DNA of 64,000 bases from a bacterium HR28 (GCA_002898255.1 BEIE01000002.1:620001-684000), one strand, 5' to 3'; positions 9,616 through 19,894 are shown, counted from the first letter of the stretch. Made by a program: numbers and translations. Notes: generated by a model not told the origin, from the letters alone.

Positions 9616-10781
9616 TCGAGCATGACGGGGCGCGGATGCACAGCGATCCCGAGGAGGTCGATCAAGCCGACGCCTAGCCTCTGGCACACATCGTCGACGT
9701 GTCGTTCGATGTTCCCGCCAGCCATGAAAGCGAGCGCTGTTCCCTGCACGCCCTGTGCACTGAGACGTGCCTGTACGCTCCGTTTCTGCAGTTTCGCCGC
9801 AAAAACTTCGACGTCGCGCGGATGGATCCGGGCCTTGGACTCGATGATGACCCAGACAGATTCGTCCCCACGCGCGAAACGCGCGACTACGTCGAACTCG
9901 CCGTTCACGGTGATAGTGCGCGGCCGCTCTAAGAGAGACCACCCCTCGGCCTCGAAGAAGTGAGCAATCCGCTGGGCGGCGTCGCGCTCGAGATAAGTGC
10001 CGATGAGGAAGGAAAAGCGATCCAGTTTCCGGTCGTGCTCGGCAGTTTTGCGGACCAGTTGCGCGACAGCCTCGGTGAGCTGGGCGACAGCGGCGCGCAA
10101 CTCCTGAGTACTACGCTCCAACTGTGCCGTGCGTTCCTCCTGCCGGGCGGCGATTTCTTCCAGGCGAGCGAGGCGCTCGGCGTGCTGGGCCGACAGTTCC
10201 TCGAGGCGGGTGAGGCGTTGGTTGTGCTCGGCGAGGAGCGCTTCTTGGCGAGCGGCAATCTCCTCGAGGCGAGTGAGGCGCTGGTTCTGTTCGGCAAGGA
10301 GTGCCTCGAGCCGGGCAGCGATTTCCTCGAGGCGAGCGAGGCGCTGGTTGTGTTCGGCGGAGAGTTCTTCGAGCCGGGCGAGGCGTGACTCATGTTGCTT
10401 TGACGTGGCGACAAGTTCCTGCACGGCGTTGCGCAGTTCGGCGAGTTCTCGTTCGACCTGCTCAAGGCGGGCGTCATGCCGCTGCACGGTCGTCGTGAGT
10501 TCGCGGATGGCCTGGACGAGCTCGGCCACGGCCATCTCGAGACGCGTCAAGCGTGTCCCCTGTTCGTGCACGGCGGCAGGAAGCTGCAGGAGTTCTTCCG
10601 TCAGGACGTGTCGTCGGAGTTCCTCCCGCAGTTCAGGATGTTGTTCAACGAGTTTCAAGAGCCGGCGAAACTCTTCGACGCTCGAGGCCACCCCAGCTGC
10701 TCCTCCGGCGGCGATTGTATCCCACGGCAGGGCAGCTGTGCGGAAAAAGGAGAAGGGATCACCAAGAGCAGAATCGTGCAC
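9612..10781 (-). CDS. Coiled-coil protein with C-terminal PD-(D/E)XK nuclease-like domain (DUF3782-like)
   Basis: Long heptad-rich region (RLTRLEEIAARQEALLAEHNQ repeats) followed by GEFDVVARFARGDESVWVIIESKARIHPRDVEVFAAKL. Confidence 0.7.
   Translation of the reverse strand: MHDSALGDPFSFFRTAALPWDTIAAGGAAGVASSVEEFRRLLKLVEQHPELREELRRHVLTEELLQLPAAVHEQGTRLTRLEMAVAELVQAIRELTTTVQRHDARLEQVERELAELRNAVQELVATSKQHESRLARLEELSAEHNQRLARLEEIAARLEALLAEQNQRLTRLEEIAARQEALLAEHNQRLTRLEELSAQHAERLARLEEIAARQEERTAQLERSTQELRAAVAQLTEAVAQLVRKTAEHDRKLDRFSFLIGTYLERDAAQRIAHFFEAEGWSLLERPRTITVNGEFDVVARFARGDESVWVIIESKARIHPRDVEVFAAKLQKRSVQARLSAQGVQGTALAFMAGGNIERHVDDVCQRLGVGLIDLLGIAVHPRPVMLD
10120..10400. repeat. Approx. 63-nt (21-aa) tandem repeats inside the coiled-coil gene
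   Basis: Repeated cctcgaggcgagtgaggcgctggtt(g/c)tg(c/t)tcggc(g/a)a... units; 21 aa = three heptads. Confidence 0.75.
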
Positions 10782-11041
10782 CAGGTGTTCAGTTGAGTCC
10801 CCCCGTCATTTCGGGCTGACCAGTTCTTGTGTTCTTGCCTCGGGCGTCGATCGGCCCGTGTGCAGCACTGCTGCTCATACCAGGTGCCGTGCCTGTGAGA
10901 CGGTGTCGAAAGCACAGCGCGCACGGCCGGAAGACCGACCCGGCCGTGCGCCAAGGACAGAGGGGCTCTCACGCTTACCACCTGCACGGAGGCGTCGGTG
11001 AGGTGCTGCGGCAGTGGTCCCCTTGTTCGGTCGTCTCTCGC

Positions 11042-12409
11042 TCACCCGCCGACCTTGGGGAGCTCGGCGAGCGCCTGCTGGACCGCCTCCTCGGGATACT
11101 CGTAGTCTTCCAACTGTCCCGCGAGATAGGCCTGGTAGGCAGCGAGGTCGAAGTGGCCGTGTCCGCTCAGGCCGATCAAAATCGCCTTCTCCTCGCCTGT
11201 TTCCGCACAACGCCGCGCCTCATCAATAGCGGCGCGGATGGCGTGGGCTGACTCTGGTGCCGGAATGATCCCCTCGGCGCGAGCGAAGAGGACCGCACCT
11301 TCGAAAACCTTGGTCTGTGGCAAGGCGATTGCCTCGATCAGCCCTTGCTCATAGAGGTGGCTCACCAGCGGTGCCATGCCGTGGTAGCGCAGCCCGCCAG
11401 CGTGGATGCGGGCCGGGATGAACGTGTGACCCAGGGTGTGCATCTTGAGGAGCGGCGTCGTGCGTGCGGTATCGCCAAAGTCGTAGGTGTAGACACCGCG
11501 GGTCAGGGAAGGACAAGCAGTCGGCTCAACAGCCACGATGCGTACCGGCTTCCCGGCGAGCTTGTCGCGGACAAAGGGGAAGGTGAGACCGGCAAAGTTT
11601 GAGCCACCGCCAACGCAGCCGAAGATGACGTCGGGGTAGTCACCGGCCAGCTCAAACTGCCGCTGGGCCTCAAGCCCGATCACGGTCTGGTGCAGGAGGA
11701 CGTGGTTCAGCACACTGCCCAGAGAATACTTGGTGTCGGCACGGGAGGCTGCATCTTCCACTGCCTCGCTGATGGCGATGCCCAGGCTGCCAGGGTGGTT
11801 GGGGTTCTGTTCCCAAATGCGTCGACCAGCCTGCGTGTCGGGGCTGGGGCTTGGGACGCACTGGGCGCCCCAGGTTTCCATGAGCACGCGCCGATAGGGC
11901 TTCTGCTCGTAGCTGGCGCGCACCATGTAGACCTTCAGCTCGAGATCGAAGAAGGCACAGGCCATGGCCAGGGCACTGCCCCACTGCCCAGCGCCGGTCT
12001 CAGTCGTCAAGCGCCGGACACCAGCCTGCTTGTTGTAGTACGCCTGGGCGACGGCGGTGTTGGGCTTGTGGCTGCCTGCAGGGCTCACACCTTCGTACTT
12101 GTAGTAAATGCGGGCAGGCGTTTGCAGTACCTGCTCCAGCCGCCGCGCGCGATACAGTGGTGTGGGGCGCCAGAGCCGGTAGACAGCGCGGACTGGCTCG
12201 GGAATCTCGACCCAGCGCTCGCGCGTCACTTCCTGTAGGATGAGCTCCATCGGGAAGAGCGGCTCCAACTCCTCTGGGCCGATCGGCTCACCAGTCGCCG
12301 GATGGATAGGTGGCGGCGGCAAGGTGGGCAGATCGGCTGCGAGGTTGTACCAGTGGGTCGGCAGATCAGCCTCGGTAAGAACGAACTTCACCGTTTCGGC
12401 TGTGCTCAC
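11042..12409 (-). CDS. trpB2: TrpB-like PLP-dependent enzyme (TrpB2-type tryptophan synthase beta)
   Basis: GTG start ([17 protein letters not shown]); [28 protein letters not shown] (PLP Lys), [16 protein letters not shown], long N-terminal extension typical of TrpB2. Confidence 0.9.
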   Translation of the reverse strand: MSTAETVKFVLTEADLPTHWYNLAADLPTLPPPPIHPATGEPIGPEELEPLFPMELILQEVTRERWVEIPEPVRAVYRLWRPTPLYRARRLEQVLQTPARIYYKYEGVSPAGSHKPNTAVAQAYYNKQAGVRRLTTETGAGQWGSALAMACAFFDLELKVYMVRASYEQKPYRRVLMETWGAQCVPSPSPDTQAGRRIWEQNPNHPGSLGIAISEAVEDAASRADTKYSLGSVLNHVLLHQTVIGLEAQRQFELAGDYPDVIFGCVGGGSNFAGLTFPFVRDKLAGKPVRIVAVEPTACPSLTRGVYTYDFGDTARTTPLLKMHTLGHTFIPARIHAGGLRYHGMAPLVSHLYEQGLIEAIALPQTKVFEGAVLFARAEGIIPAPESAHAIRAAIDEARRCAETGEEKAILIGLSGHGHFDLAAYQAYLAGQLEDYEYPEEAVQQALAELPKVGG

Positions 12410-12519
12410 GCTTGTCCTCCACTCTGCTTGGCTGCACCACGCTCTTTGTCGGGCGATTGTAATCGATCGGCAGAATGTGGGGAAGTGGGTCGCTGGTAGC
12501 ACGGTGTGCCGCTGAAGAA

Positions 12520-12558
12520 TTGAGGGGTCCCCATGCGAACGTACGTTCGCATGGGGTG
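12520..12558 (+). repeat. Family A palindromic element, copy 1 (TTGAGGGGTCCCCATGCGAACGTACGTTCGCATGGGGTG)
   Basis: Contains a perfect 28-bp palindrome CCCCATGCGAACGTACGTTCGCATGGGG at 12529-12556. Confidence 0.9.
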
Positions 12559-12706
12559 AAAACGTGTGGCTGTGAGGTGAGGCTGTCGGCGGCAACGATG
12601 CCCCAACGACCGACTGAGACAATGCAGCGGAGCGTGAATGCACAGGTGGCCCAGGGGAGGACTCCGGTGCGTCGGAGCACCGGTGCGCGTAACCCACTCG
12701 GGCGTG

Positions 12707-13693
12707 TCAGTGACGGTGAGGTGCAGTTGTCACCTCATCAAGTGGCAGTAAGCAACTCCGCAGCCCTTCCGGTGATTCGAGCGAGCAGCCGCGGAACGCC
12801 TCGGGGAGTGCTGCTGGCTGCTCAGGCTGCAGCGTGACGTGCAGGATGCCAAAGCGATCCCGGAGGACGCGCGCCAGATCGAGCAGGACAGCTGGCCAGG
12901 GGCGCGTCTCGTCCACTTCGACGTGGCCACTGAGGGCGACAAAGCCCGAGGTCACCGTCCAAATATGGAGGTCATGGACGCCACGGACGCCGGAGACCTC
13001 GAGCATGGCCGACCGGACGTCTTCCGGAACGATGTGGGCCGGTGTTGCCTCGAGGAGCACTTCGACCGAATCCCAGAGCACGCGCCAGGCTGAACGCAGA
13101 ACGAGGAGACCAATGCCAGCCGAGAGGATGGGATCGATTGGTGTCCAATTGGTGAGCAGGATGATCAGGCCGGCAACGATGGCAGCGACCGACCCGAGGA
13201 GATCGCCGACGACATGAAGGAAGGCGCTGCGCAAATTGACATCGTGGCGGTGCAGCTCACTACGGGTGAGGAGCCAGGCCGCGGCGCCGTTTGCGCCAAG
13301 CCCGGCGACCGCGATGGCCAGCATAAGCGGCGCGTCGATAGGACGCGGGGCGAGCAGCCGTTGGGCTGCCTCCCAAAAGATGCCAATGCAGATGAGGACA
13401 AGGAAGGCTGCGTTGCTCAGTGCTGCCAGCACCTCGGCGCGGTAGAAGCCGTAGGAACGTGCAGGTGTAGCAGGCCGGCGTGCCAGCCAGCTGGCAAAGA
13501 GCGCCAGCGCCAGCGCTGCCGCATCCGTCGCCATGTGGGCTGCATCGGCAAGCAGAGCCAGCGACCCGGCAATCCAGCCGCCAATCGCCTCGGCAAGCAT
13601 GAAGGCAAGGGTAATGGCGAGTGCCCACGTGAGCGTGCGCTGCTTCTGTTCCCCACGCAGTCGGATTGGTGTGTGATGCTGATGCGCATGCAT
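12707..13693 (-). CDS. Cation diffusion facilitator (CzcD/ZitB-like)
   Basis: His-rich N-terminus MHAHQHH; ALLADAAHMATDAAALALALFASWLA; LNLRSAFLHVVGDLLGSVAAI; six-TM pattern. Confidence 0.9.
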   Translation of the reverse strand: MHAHQHHTPIRLRGEQKQRTLTWALAITLAFMLAEAIGGWIAGSLALLADAAHMATDAAALALALFASWLARRPATPARSYGFYRAEVLAALSNAAFLVLICIGIFWEAAQRLLAPRPIDAPLMLAIAVAGLGANGAAAWLLTRSELHRHDVNLRSAFLHVVGDLLGSVAAIVAGLIILLTNWTPIDPILSAGIGLLVLRSAWRVLWDSVEVLLEATPAHIVPEDVRSAMLEVSGVRGVHDLHIWTVTSGFVALSGHVEVDETRPWPAVLLDLARVLRDRFGILHVTLQPEQPAALPEAFRGCSLESPEGLRSCLLPLDEVTTAPHRH

Positions 13694-13703
13694 CCTTCCC
13701 ACC

Positions 13704-16013
13704 TCACTGAGGAATGCCTCTTGGCTCAGACGCATGGATCTGGGACGTCGCATCCACCCCATGCGAACGTGCGTTCGCATGGGGACCCCTCAATGTGCGT
13801 GCAAGGTCGGCTAGTCGTTCAGCAGCGAGCTCGGCGATGTGGACCGCGCGCTGTGGATTGCCCCGTGCGTGCAAGCTGCCGCGGATCTGCATGAGGCAGC
13901 CCGGGTTATCGGCAACGATGAGCGGTGCTCCCGTCTCGGCCGCCGTACGCAGTTTGCGCTCCAAGATGGCGGCAGACAGCCGCGGGTAGTCGAGACTAAA
14001 GGTACCACCGAAGCCGCAGCAGAAACTCGACTCCTGCATTTCGACAATTTGGCAACCCAAGACCTCGGTGAGGAGTCGCCGTGGCTGGTCGCGGAGTCCC
14101 AAAGCGTTGGCCGACTGGCAGCTGTCGTGGTAGGTCACCACCGGCCCCGGTCGTGTCCATTCCTGTGGGCCGAGCTGGGCAACCTGGTCGAGGAAGCTCA
14201 CAAAGTCGACCAGCCGCTCGGCGACGCGGGCGGCGCGTTCACGCCAGGCAGGCTCGTTGCGGAAAAGGTGCTGGTAGTCCTGGGCAATCGCTGCGTAGCA
14301 GCTGGTCGAGGGGGTCACGATCCAGTCGGCCTCGACACGTTCCAGGACCTCCACAGTCTGCCGAGCGAGCTCGAGCGCGTGGCGGCGATCGCCAGCGTTG
14401 CTGGCAACGAGGCCGCAGCAGTGCTGCTCGGGCGGGAAGACAACGCGGCAGCCGCAGGCCTCGAGGACTTGCACGGTGGCACGGCCCATCTCGGGGAGAA
14501 GCCGGTCAATAAGGCAGCCGGGGAAGAACGCGACGGTGCGTCCGACCACCTTGCTTCCCGCGAAGAGCGGCTCTGGCGCGGGACGGGCGAGCGCTTCTTG
14601 CGGTGTGAGGTGGCGGAGTTGGTCACGTAATGGTCGACGAGCCGGAGCGATAAGGTGTCGCTCACTGGTTGCCCCATTGACGAAGGGAAGCGAGCGGAGG
14701 AACCCGTCGCGGTCGGCAAACGGGGCAGCAGCGAGCGCGGCCAAGCGTGCCCAGCGGTCGCCACGCTGTGGGTCGCTCCAGCGCTCAAGCACAGCCCGCT
14801 TCATGAAGGGTAGGCCAAGCTGTTCGGCGACTCGGGCCCGGACGTCAAGGATCAACCGCGGGATGGGAATCGCCACGGGGCAGACCGTCTCACAGGCGTT
14901 GCAGGAGACACAGAGGCTCTGTGGGTCGGCCACGGCTTCGAGTCCGTGGTGGATGGCGGTGAGGGGGAGACCGATCGGCCCGGTGTAGATATGTCCAAAG
15001 AGGTGGCCGCTGACAACCTGATAGGGTGGGCAGACGTTGGAGCAGGCACCACAGCGGATGCAGAGGAGTGCCTCGCTAAGGTCAGGATCTTCCCGTGCTG
15101 CGAATCGGCCGTTGTCCAGCAGCACGATATGCAGCTCACGTGGTCCGTGGGCACCACGGACGAGCTGGATCTCGATATCGGCGGTGCGGGTTGGCCCAGT
15201 GACAAAGAGCACGCGGACGGTCAGCTTTTGCGCTGCACCGGCACGTGGCAGGACACGCAGCAGCGGTGGCACATCGTCGAGCGTGGGAACAATCTTGTCG
15301 ATGCCGACAACGGCGACGTGGACGGGTGGGAGTGTTGCCACCAGCTCGGCGTTCCCTTCGTTGGTCACGATGACGAGTGTCCCGGTCTCAGCGATGGCGA
15401 CGTTGGCACCGGTGATGCCCATATCGGCTTCGATGAAGGCGCGGCGGAGTTCCTCTCGTGCCACCTGAACGAGTTGAGGTGGATCGGGTGGGATGGGACG
15501 ACCCAGGACGCGGGAGAAGAGTTCCGCGATCTGTTCACGGGACTTATGAATGGCTGGGCCAATGAGATGTGACGGGCGCTCGCCAGCAAGTTGGACGATC
15601 CACTCCCCAAGGTCGGTTTCGACCACTCGCGCACCAGCGTGCTCCAGCGCTTCATTGAGACGGATCTCTTCAGTGGCCATCGACTTGGACTTCACGACGA
15701 GCCGTGCGCCGAGCCGCTGAACGAGATCGGCGACGTAGCGGCGAGCGTCCTCCGCAGTGCGGGCGAGGAAGACCGTTGCGCCGACCGCTTCGGCCTCACG
15801 CCGGAACTGCTCGACGAGTTCGGGCAGGCGCGCGATGGCAGCCTCTTTGCGCCGGCGCAGGTCGGCACGCAGTGCAGCGAAGTCAACCTCGGCGAAGGCC
15901 TCAGCGCGACGCTGGCGGTAACGAGTCAGCGTCCGTTCGAGTGCCTGCCGCTGGGCCTGGTTGTCCAGTGCCGCATCCAGGGCGCGTTGAAATGCCTTGC
16001 TGCGTGCCGGCAT
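13704..16013 (-). CDS. LUD-domain / 4Fe-4S / CCG-domain fusion (LutB-LutA-like lactate or glycolate utilisation iron-sulfur protein)
   Basis: Start MPARSKAFQRALDAAL; CIRCGACSNVCPPYQ, CVSCNACETVCPVAIP, FFPGCLIDRLLPEMG...CCGLVASNAGD, YHDSCQSANALG...CCGFGGTFS. Confidence 0.85.
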   Translation of the reverse strand: MPARSKAFQRALDAALDNQAQRQALERTLTRYRQRRAEAFAEVDFAALRADLRRRKEAAIARLPELVEQFRREAEAVGATVFLARTAEDARRYVADLVQRLGARLVVKSKSMATEEIRLNEALEHAGARVVETDLGEWIVQLAGERPSHLIGPAIHKSREQIAELFSRVLGRPIPPDPPQLVQVAREELRRAFIEADMGITGANVAIAETGTLVIVTNEGNAELVATLPPVHVAVVGIDKIVPTLDDVPPLLRVLPRAGAAQKLTVRVLFVTGPTRTADIEIQLVRGAHGPRELHIVLLDNGRFAAREDPDLSEALLCIRCGACSNVCPPYQVVSGHLFGHIYTGPIGLPLTAIHHGLEAVADPQSLCVSCNACETVCPVAIPIPRLILDVRARVAEQLGLPFMKRAVLERWSDPQRGDRWARLAALAAAPFADRDGFLRSLPFVNGATSERHLIAPARRPLRDQLRHLTPQEALARPAPEPLFAGSKVVGRTVAFFPGCLIDRLLPEMGRATVQVLEACGCRVVFPPEQHCCGLVASNAGDRRHALELARQTVEVLERVEADWIVTPSTSCYAAIAQDYQHLFRNEPAWRERAARVAERLVDFVSFLDQVAQLGPQEWTRPGPVVTYHDSCQSANALGLRDQPRRLLTEVLGCQIVEMQESSFCCGFGGTFSLDYPRLSAAILERKLRTAAETGAPLIVADNPGCLMQIRGSLHARGNPQRAVHIAELAAERLADLARTLRGPHANARSHGVDATSQIHASEPRGIPQ
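13755..13793 (-). repeat. Family A palindromic element, copy 2 (inverted relative to copy 1)
   Basis: Reverse complement TTGAGGGGTCCCCATGCGAACGCACGTTCGCATGGGGTG differs from copy 1 by one base in 39. Confidence 0.9.
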
Positions 16014-16482
16014 CTCCTGTTCCTCCCTCGTTCCCGCACCCGTCAAACCACAGCGCAAGTGTAACGCTTCTTTAGTCCTCCTCGACACTACTGCTGCACG
16101 ATGTGCTCGCTAGCATGATGAGGTCACTGGCCGCCGGCTCGACGCCATGGAGTGGACGCGATGTTTCGTGCCTAGAAGGTGAATTAGACAGGTACAGGTC
16201 TCCGGGGTGCAAGACAGCACACGCTGTCCTCGGAGAGGCCGAGAGCGGCATAAGCAACCCTGTTGTTGAGGCGGTATGACCAGCGCACACAGTAGAGCGT
16301 GGTCTGTAGTCCCATGGCACCCAGTGATCGGGACGCACTGTATGGTGCTTGCGCGTCCGATAGGACGTGGTGATTCAGGCATTAGGCAGGGAGCCGTTTT
16401 GCAGAGAGGCCTGGGGGCAGGTTGAAGGACCGCGCTCGGTGTCGTGCTCCGCTGGTACATCGGTGCCGACCTTCCAACCGGC

Positions 16483-16502
16483 GGGCGCGATGCATCGCGC
16501 CC
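16483..16502. repeat. Family B palindrome GGGCGCGATGCATCGCGCCC
   Basis: Perfect 20-bp palindrome followed by CCTACAGGAGGGGCA. Confidence 0.8.
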
Positions 16503-16914
16503 CTACAGGAGGGGCAATGGAACAGCAATTGTCCAACGAACTACTGTCCGAACGGGCAGTGACCGACCCGCTGGTCGGCGGTGGCGATGACTCGTGTCCC
16601 GACAAAGAGGCAGGCGTGGGATGAGCTGCGCCCTACCGAAGATCAAGAGCACCGCGCACGTTGCGTCGGGGCGCAATGTCTTGCGTTGCGTCCGCGCTTG
16701 GTCGAGCGCGGTATGACGGCAGCACTGCGGAACGGCGTCGGGTTCCAGAGGCGACTGGCGCGTGGCATCGGTGTGCAGGCACATGTGGGTAGGTGCCCGT
16801 GGGCGTGTTGGCTGGCGGTTCCCCATGACCGACCTTGGTGTTCCGACCTTGTGGCTGGCGGGCACGATCACTCGCGCTCCGGCAGAAGGGTGCGCCGGTG
16901 CAGCACATCTTGTT

Positions 16915-16934
16915 GGGGCGCCATGGATTGCGCC
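16915..16934. repeat. Family B second-arm palindrome GGGGCGCCATGGATTGCGCC
   Basis: Preceded by GTGCGCCGGTGCAGCACATCTTGTT, the same context as the copies at 20257 and 27906. Confidence 0.65.
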
Positions 16935-17133
16935 GGCGCGCTCCGAGAAACAGGCGAGTGTGATGCAGCATGCCTGCACCCGGCCCGGTGTGTCGCGATC
17001 GAATCGGTGCTGACCAGTCCCACGTCAGCCAACAGGCAATTGGGCAAAGGGGGCTTGCCCGCTGGCCGGAATTTGGAGCGTTGTACACTACCTTGCAGTA
17101 CTGTCCGGCCGGTTCTTGTATGAGGGAACGGCT

Positions 17134-18777
17134 ATGCGCGTCATCGATCTGCTGCAGCTACCGATCTTGCAGGGGACACGAGTTGTCGCCGGGGATGCCG
17201 GCTTGGAACAGCGAGTGCGCTGGGTGCACGTGGTCGACCTGCCGGACCCGCTGCCGTGGATTGACCGCGGCATGCTGATGCTGAGCACTGGTATTGCCTG
17301 GCCGCGTAGTGACGAGGAACTCGCCGAACTGGTGCGGCGCTTGGCCGAGCGTGGGGTTGCCGCGGTGGGGCTGGCCGTGCCGCACTACTTTTCCCGCTTT
17401 CCCGACGTGATGCGGGCTGCCGCCGACCAGGTCGGTCTGCCGTTGCTTGAGATCCCTTGGGAGATCCCGTTTGTCCGCATCACCGAGACAGTCCACCAGT
17501 TGATCTTGCGGGAGCAGTGGCAGGAGCTTGAGCGGGCTGAACAACTGCACCGGGAGCTGATGCGGGCCGCCGCGCGCACACGCAGTCTCGACCGTCTCGT
17601 GCGAACGCTCGGCGAGCTCCTGGGTCGCTCAATCACTGTGGAGGAGCTGGACGGGACGCTGCTGGCCTACTACCAGCGTGGGCCCTATGAGGACGTGGCA
17701 CGACAAGTGACGATCGAATCGGGCCGAGCCCCGAGTTGGTTGCAAGAGGGGTTGATGGCACGTGGTTTTCTCCCGCCGCAGGGGACGCAGCCGTACCGTG
17801 TCCCAGCTATCCCAGAACTCGGTCTTCGTGAGCGAGTGGTTTGTCCGATCTGGCTGCACGGGGAACTTGTCGGCTTGGTCTGGATCATCGAGGGGGACGA
17901 GCCGCTGAGCGGGCTGGACCTACGGGCAGCAGAGCATGCGGCGCTCGTCTTTGCTCTGCTCTTTGCCCAAAAGCGAGAGCTGGCGCAGCTTGAGGCTCGG
18001 CTGGGCTATGCCTTCTTAAGCACGGTGCTCGAAGGACGGTTCAGCGGCTCGCCGCAAGAACTCGAGCGGGCGCGGGCACTCGGCTATGACCCGGCACGCT
18101 GCTACCGCGTCGCCGTGGTGGGGTTGGGCGAGGCTCCACTCACGGTAGAGGCGTTCCAGCGACGAGAACAAATTGCGTTGCGGGTGCGGCGAGCGCTGCG
18201 TCACTCGGGAGCTGCACCGCTGGTCGCAACGCTGCACGACCAAGTGATCGCGTTAGTCGAGCGGGAGGAGCATCTGGAGGAACTCTGGTCTGCCTTGGCC
18301 GACTGCGGTCTCACAGCGGTGGCGGGTCGCCCGCATGCCGGTCCGGAAGGGGTGCGACGGAGTTACCGCGAGGCGTGTGCATTGCTCGAGTACGTGGATC
18401 GCCCGGGGCTGTTTCGGTACGAGGATCTGGTGCTCGAGCGTGTGTTGGCTGGTGATAGCGAGGCGCGGCAGGCGTTCATCTCTCTCTGGTTGGGGCCGCT
18501 CGAGCGCGCCCGGCACGGTGATCGCCTGATCGAAACGCTGCTCCACTGGGTGCGGCATCGCTTTTCCGTCAATGATGTCGCTGCTGAGTTGGGTGTCCAT
18601 CCGAATACCGTACGGTACCGCCTTGAACAAATCGGGGAGTTGGTGGGGCGTGACCTACTCGATCCGGAGACACAGTTTGAGTTGCAGCTCCTGCTCCGTT
18701 TGCTGACCCCCAGCATGCGGAGGAACGGAGCAGACGGCCGTTCTCCTCGCGCGGACAGTTTCGCTCCCGCGGGGTGA
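17134..18777 (+). CDS. PucR family transcriptional regulator
   Basis: N-terminal PucR domain (MRVIDLLQLPILQGTRVVAGDAGLEQRVRWVHVVDLPDPLPWIDRGMLMLSTG), C-terminal HTH_30 (FSVNDVAAELGVHPNTVRYRLEQIGELVGRDL). Confidence 0.9.
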   Translation: MRVIDLLQLPILQGTRVVAGDAGLEQRVRWVHVVDLPDPLPWIDRGMLMLSTGIAWPRSDEELAELVRRLAERGVAAVGLAVPHYFSRFPDVMRAAADQVGLPLLEIPWEIPFVRITETVHQLILREQWQELERAEQLHRELMRAAARTRSLDRLVRTLGELLGRSITVEELDGTLLAYYQRGPYEDVARQVTIESGRAPSWLQEGLMARGFLPPQGTQPYRVPAIPELGLRERVVCPIWLHGELVGLVWIIEGDEPLSGLDLRAAEHAALVFALLFAQKRELAQLEARLGYAFLSTVLEGRFSGSPQELERARALGYDPARCYRVAVVGLGEAPLTVEAFQRREQIALRVRRALRHSGAAPLVATLHDQVIALVEREEHLEELWSALADCGLTAVAGRPHAGPEGVRRSYREACALLEYVDRPGLFRYEDLVLERVLAGDSEARQAFISLWLGPLERARHGDRLIETLLHWVRHRFSVNDVAAELGVHPNTVRYRLEQIGELVGRDLLDPETQFELQLLLRLLTPSMRRNGADGRSPRADSFAPAG

Positions 18778-19018
18778 CCACATCAGGCTGGGAAGCAGCT
18801 CGGTGTCATTGCCAGGCGTGGCCAAGTTCCCGCGAGCCTCCGATTGCTAGCCCGCCAACTGGGGACGGTCGAGCCCAAGAGAGGAGAATGGCCAGTGCTG
18901 CACCCGCCGATGGCTCGGGATGTCCTAGGCTCAGAGTACGACTGACCGGGCGTCGACGGCGAGCCACAGGATGGCGATGGCGGTACAAAGCTCTGGCGGT
19001 GCCGACTCCAGGGGATGA

Positions 19019-19720
19019 TCAGCGACGCTCATCGCAGCGTAGCTGCTTGGCGAGCTCGCGCTGACGCTGGAAGACAAAGCGAACGATCGCATCTTCCGTG
19101 CGGCGGTCCAAGCGTTCAAACTGGCAACCGTGGTCCCAGCGTGGTGGATCAGAATGGTCAACTGGTGCGATACGTCGGACCACGGCCACGGCGCTGATCG
19201 GCTGCGGCTGACCGGGCAGCGTGAAACGGAGCGCGAGCCGATCGCCGGCGCGGAGTGACTGTGGCAGCCGCAGTCGTATGCCGCCGGCGCTGAGGTCCAT
19301 GATCGTGCCTTTGAGTGGCTGTGGTTCCCCACTGGCAGGCAGCAAGAGGAGTTCCGTTGGGGTGAGGGTGAGAGGGATGCGGCAGTGCTCGCGGCGTTGC
19401 ATCCGCTGCCATGGTCCAACGGGTGCGAGGACGAGTCGTGCTTGGGGCTCGAGCAGGGTGGCCAGGACCTCGCAGGGGACAACATAGAGCGCATCATCGG
19501 GGACGGTGGTGCCAAGATAAACCAGGTCGCTGCGGTGCACCGAGACGTAGGCGAGCTGCACCATCGGCCAGCCGACGATGATCCGTTGCCCGTCGTCGCT
19601 GAAATCCTCAACGCGTGTGCGGTGCCAGGTCAATCGACCGTTGCGGCTGGGTACGCCGAGTTCGGCCGCTTGCCAGACGGTGAACCCCTTCGGTGGCTGA
19701 GTTGCTGGTTGCTGGACCAT
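19019..19720 (-). CDS. PilZ-domain protein (YcgR-like c-di-GMP receptor)
   Basis: QRMQRREHCRIPLTLTP (RxxxR) ... IMDLSAGGIRLRLPQSLRAGD (D/NxSxxG). Confidence 0.8.
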   Translation of the reverse strand: MVQQPATQPPKGFTVWQAAELGVPSRNGRLTWHRTRVEDFSDDGQRIIVGWPMVQLAYVSVHRSDLVYLGTTVPDDALYVVPCEVLATLLEPQARLVLAPVGPWQRMQRREHCRIPLTLTPTELLLLPASGEPQPLKGTIMDLSAGGIRLRLPQSLRAGDRLALRFTLPGQPQPISAVAVVRRIAPVDHSDPPRWDHGCQFERLDRRTEDAIVRFVFQRQRELAKQLRCDERR

Positions 19721-19894
19721 GGCGCCGGTCCCCTCGTGATTTCTCTTTTCAGCATCGGCGCGGTCTCACACCTTCTGAAGCCTGGCCAAAGTGTAGCCGA
19801 GCGAGGGGGTTGCGTGCCTCGTGGCGCCACACAGTAGAGGTGTGCGGCGGGAGTCATGCCTGGCACAGGTGCAGACGCCGGCCCTGTGTCCGGC

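Noticed and set aside
16600-17120. ORFs in 16088-17134, 19740-20780 and 26950-28860
   Set aside because: Short overlapping frames running through palindromic repeats (peptides like GAIHRAP, RCIAP recur because of the repeats); treated as non-coding.
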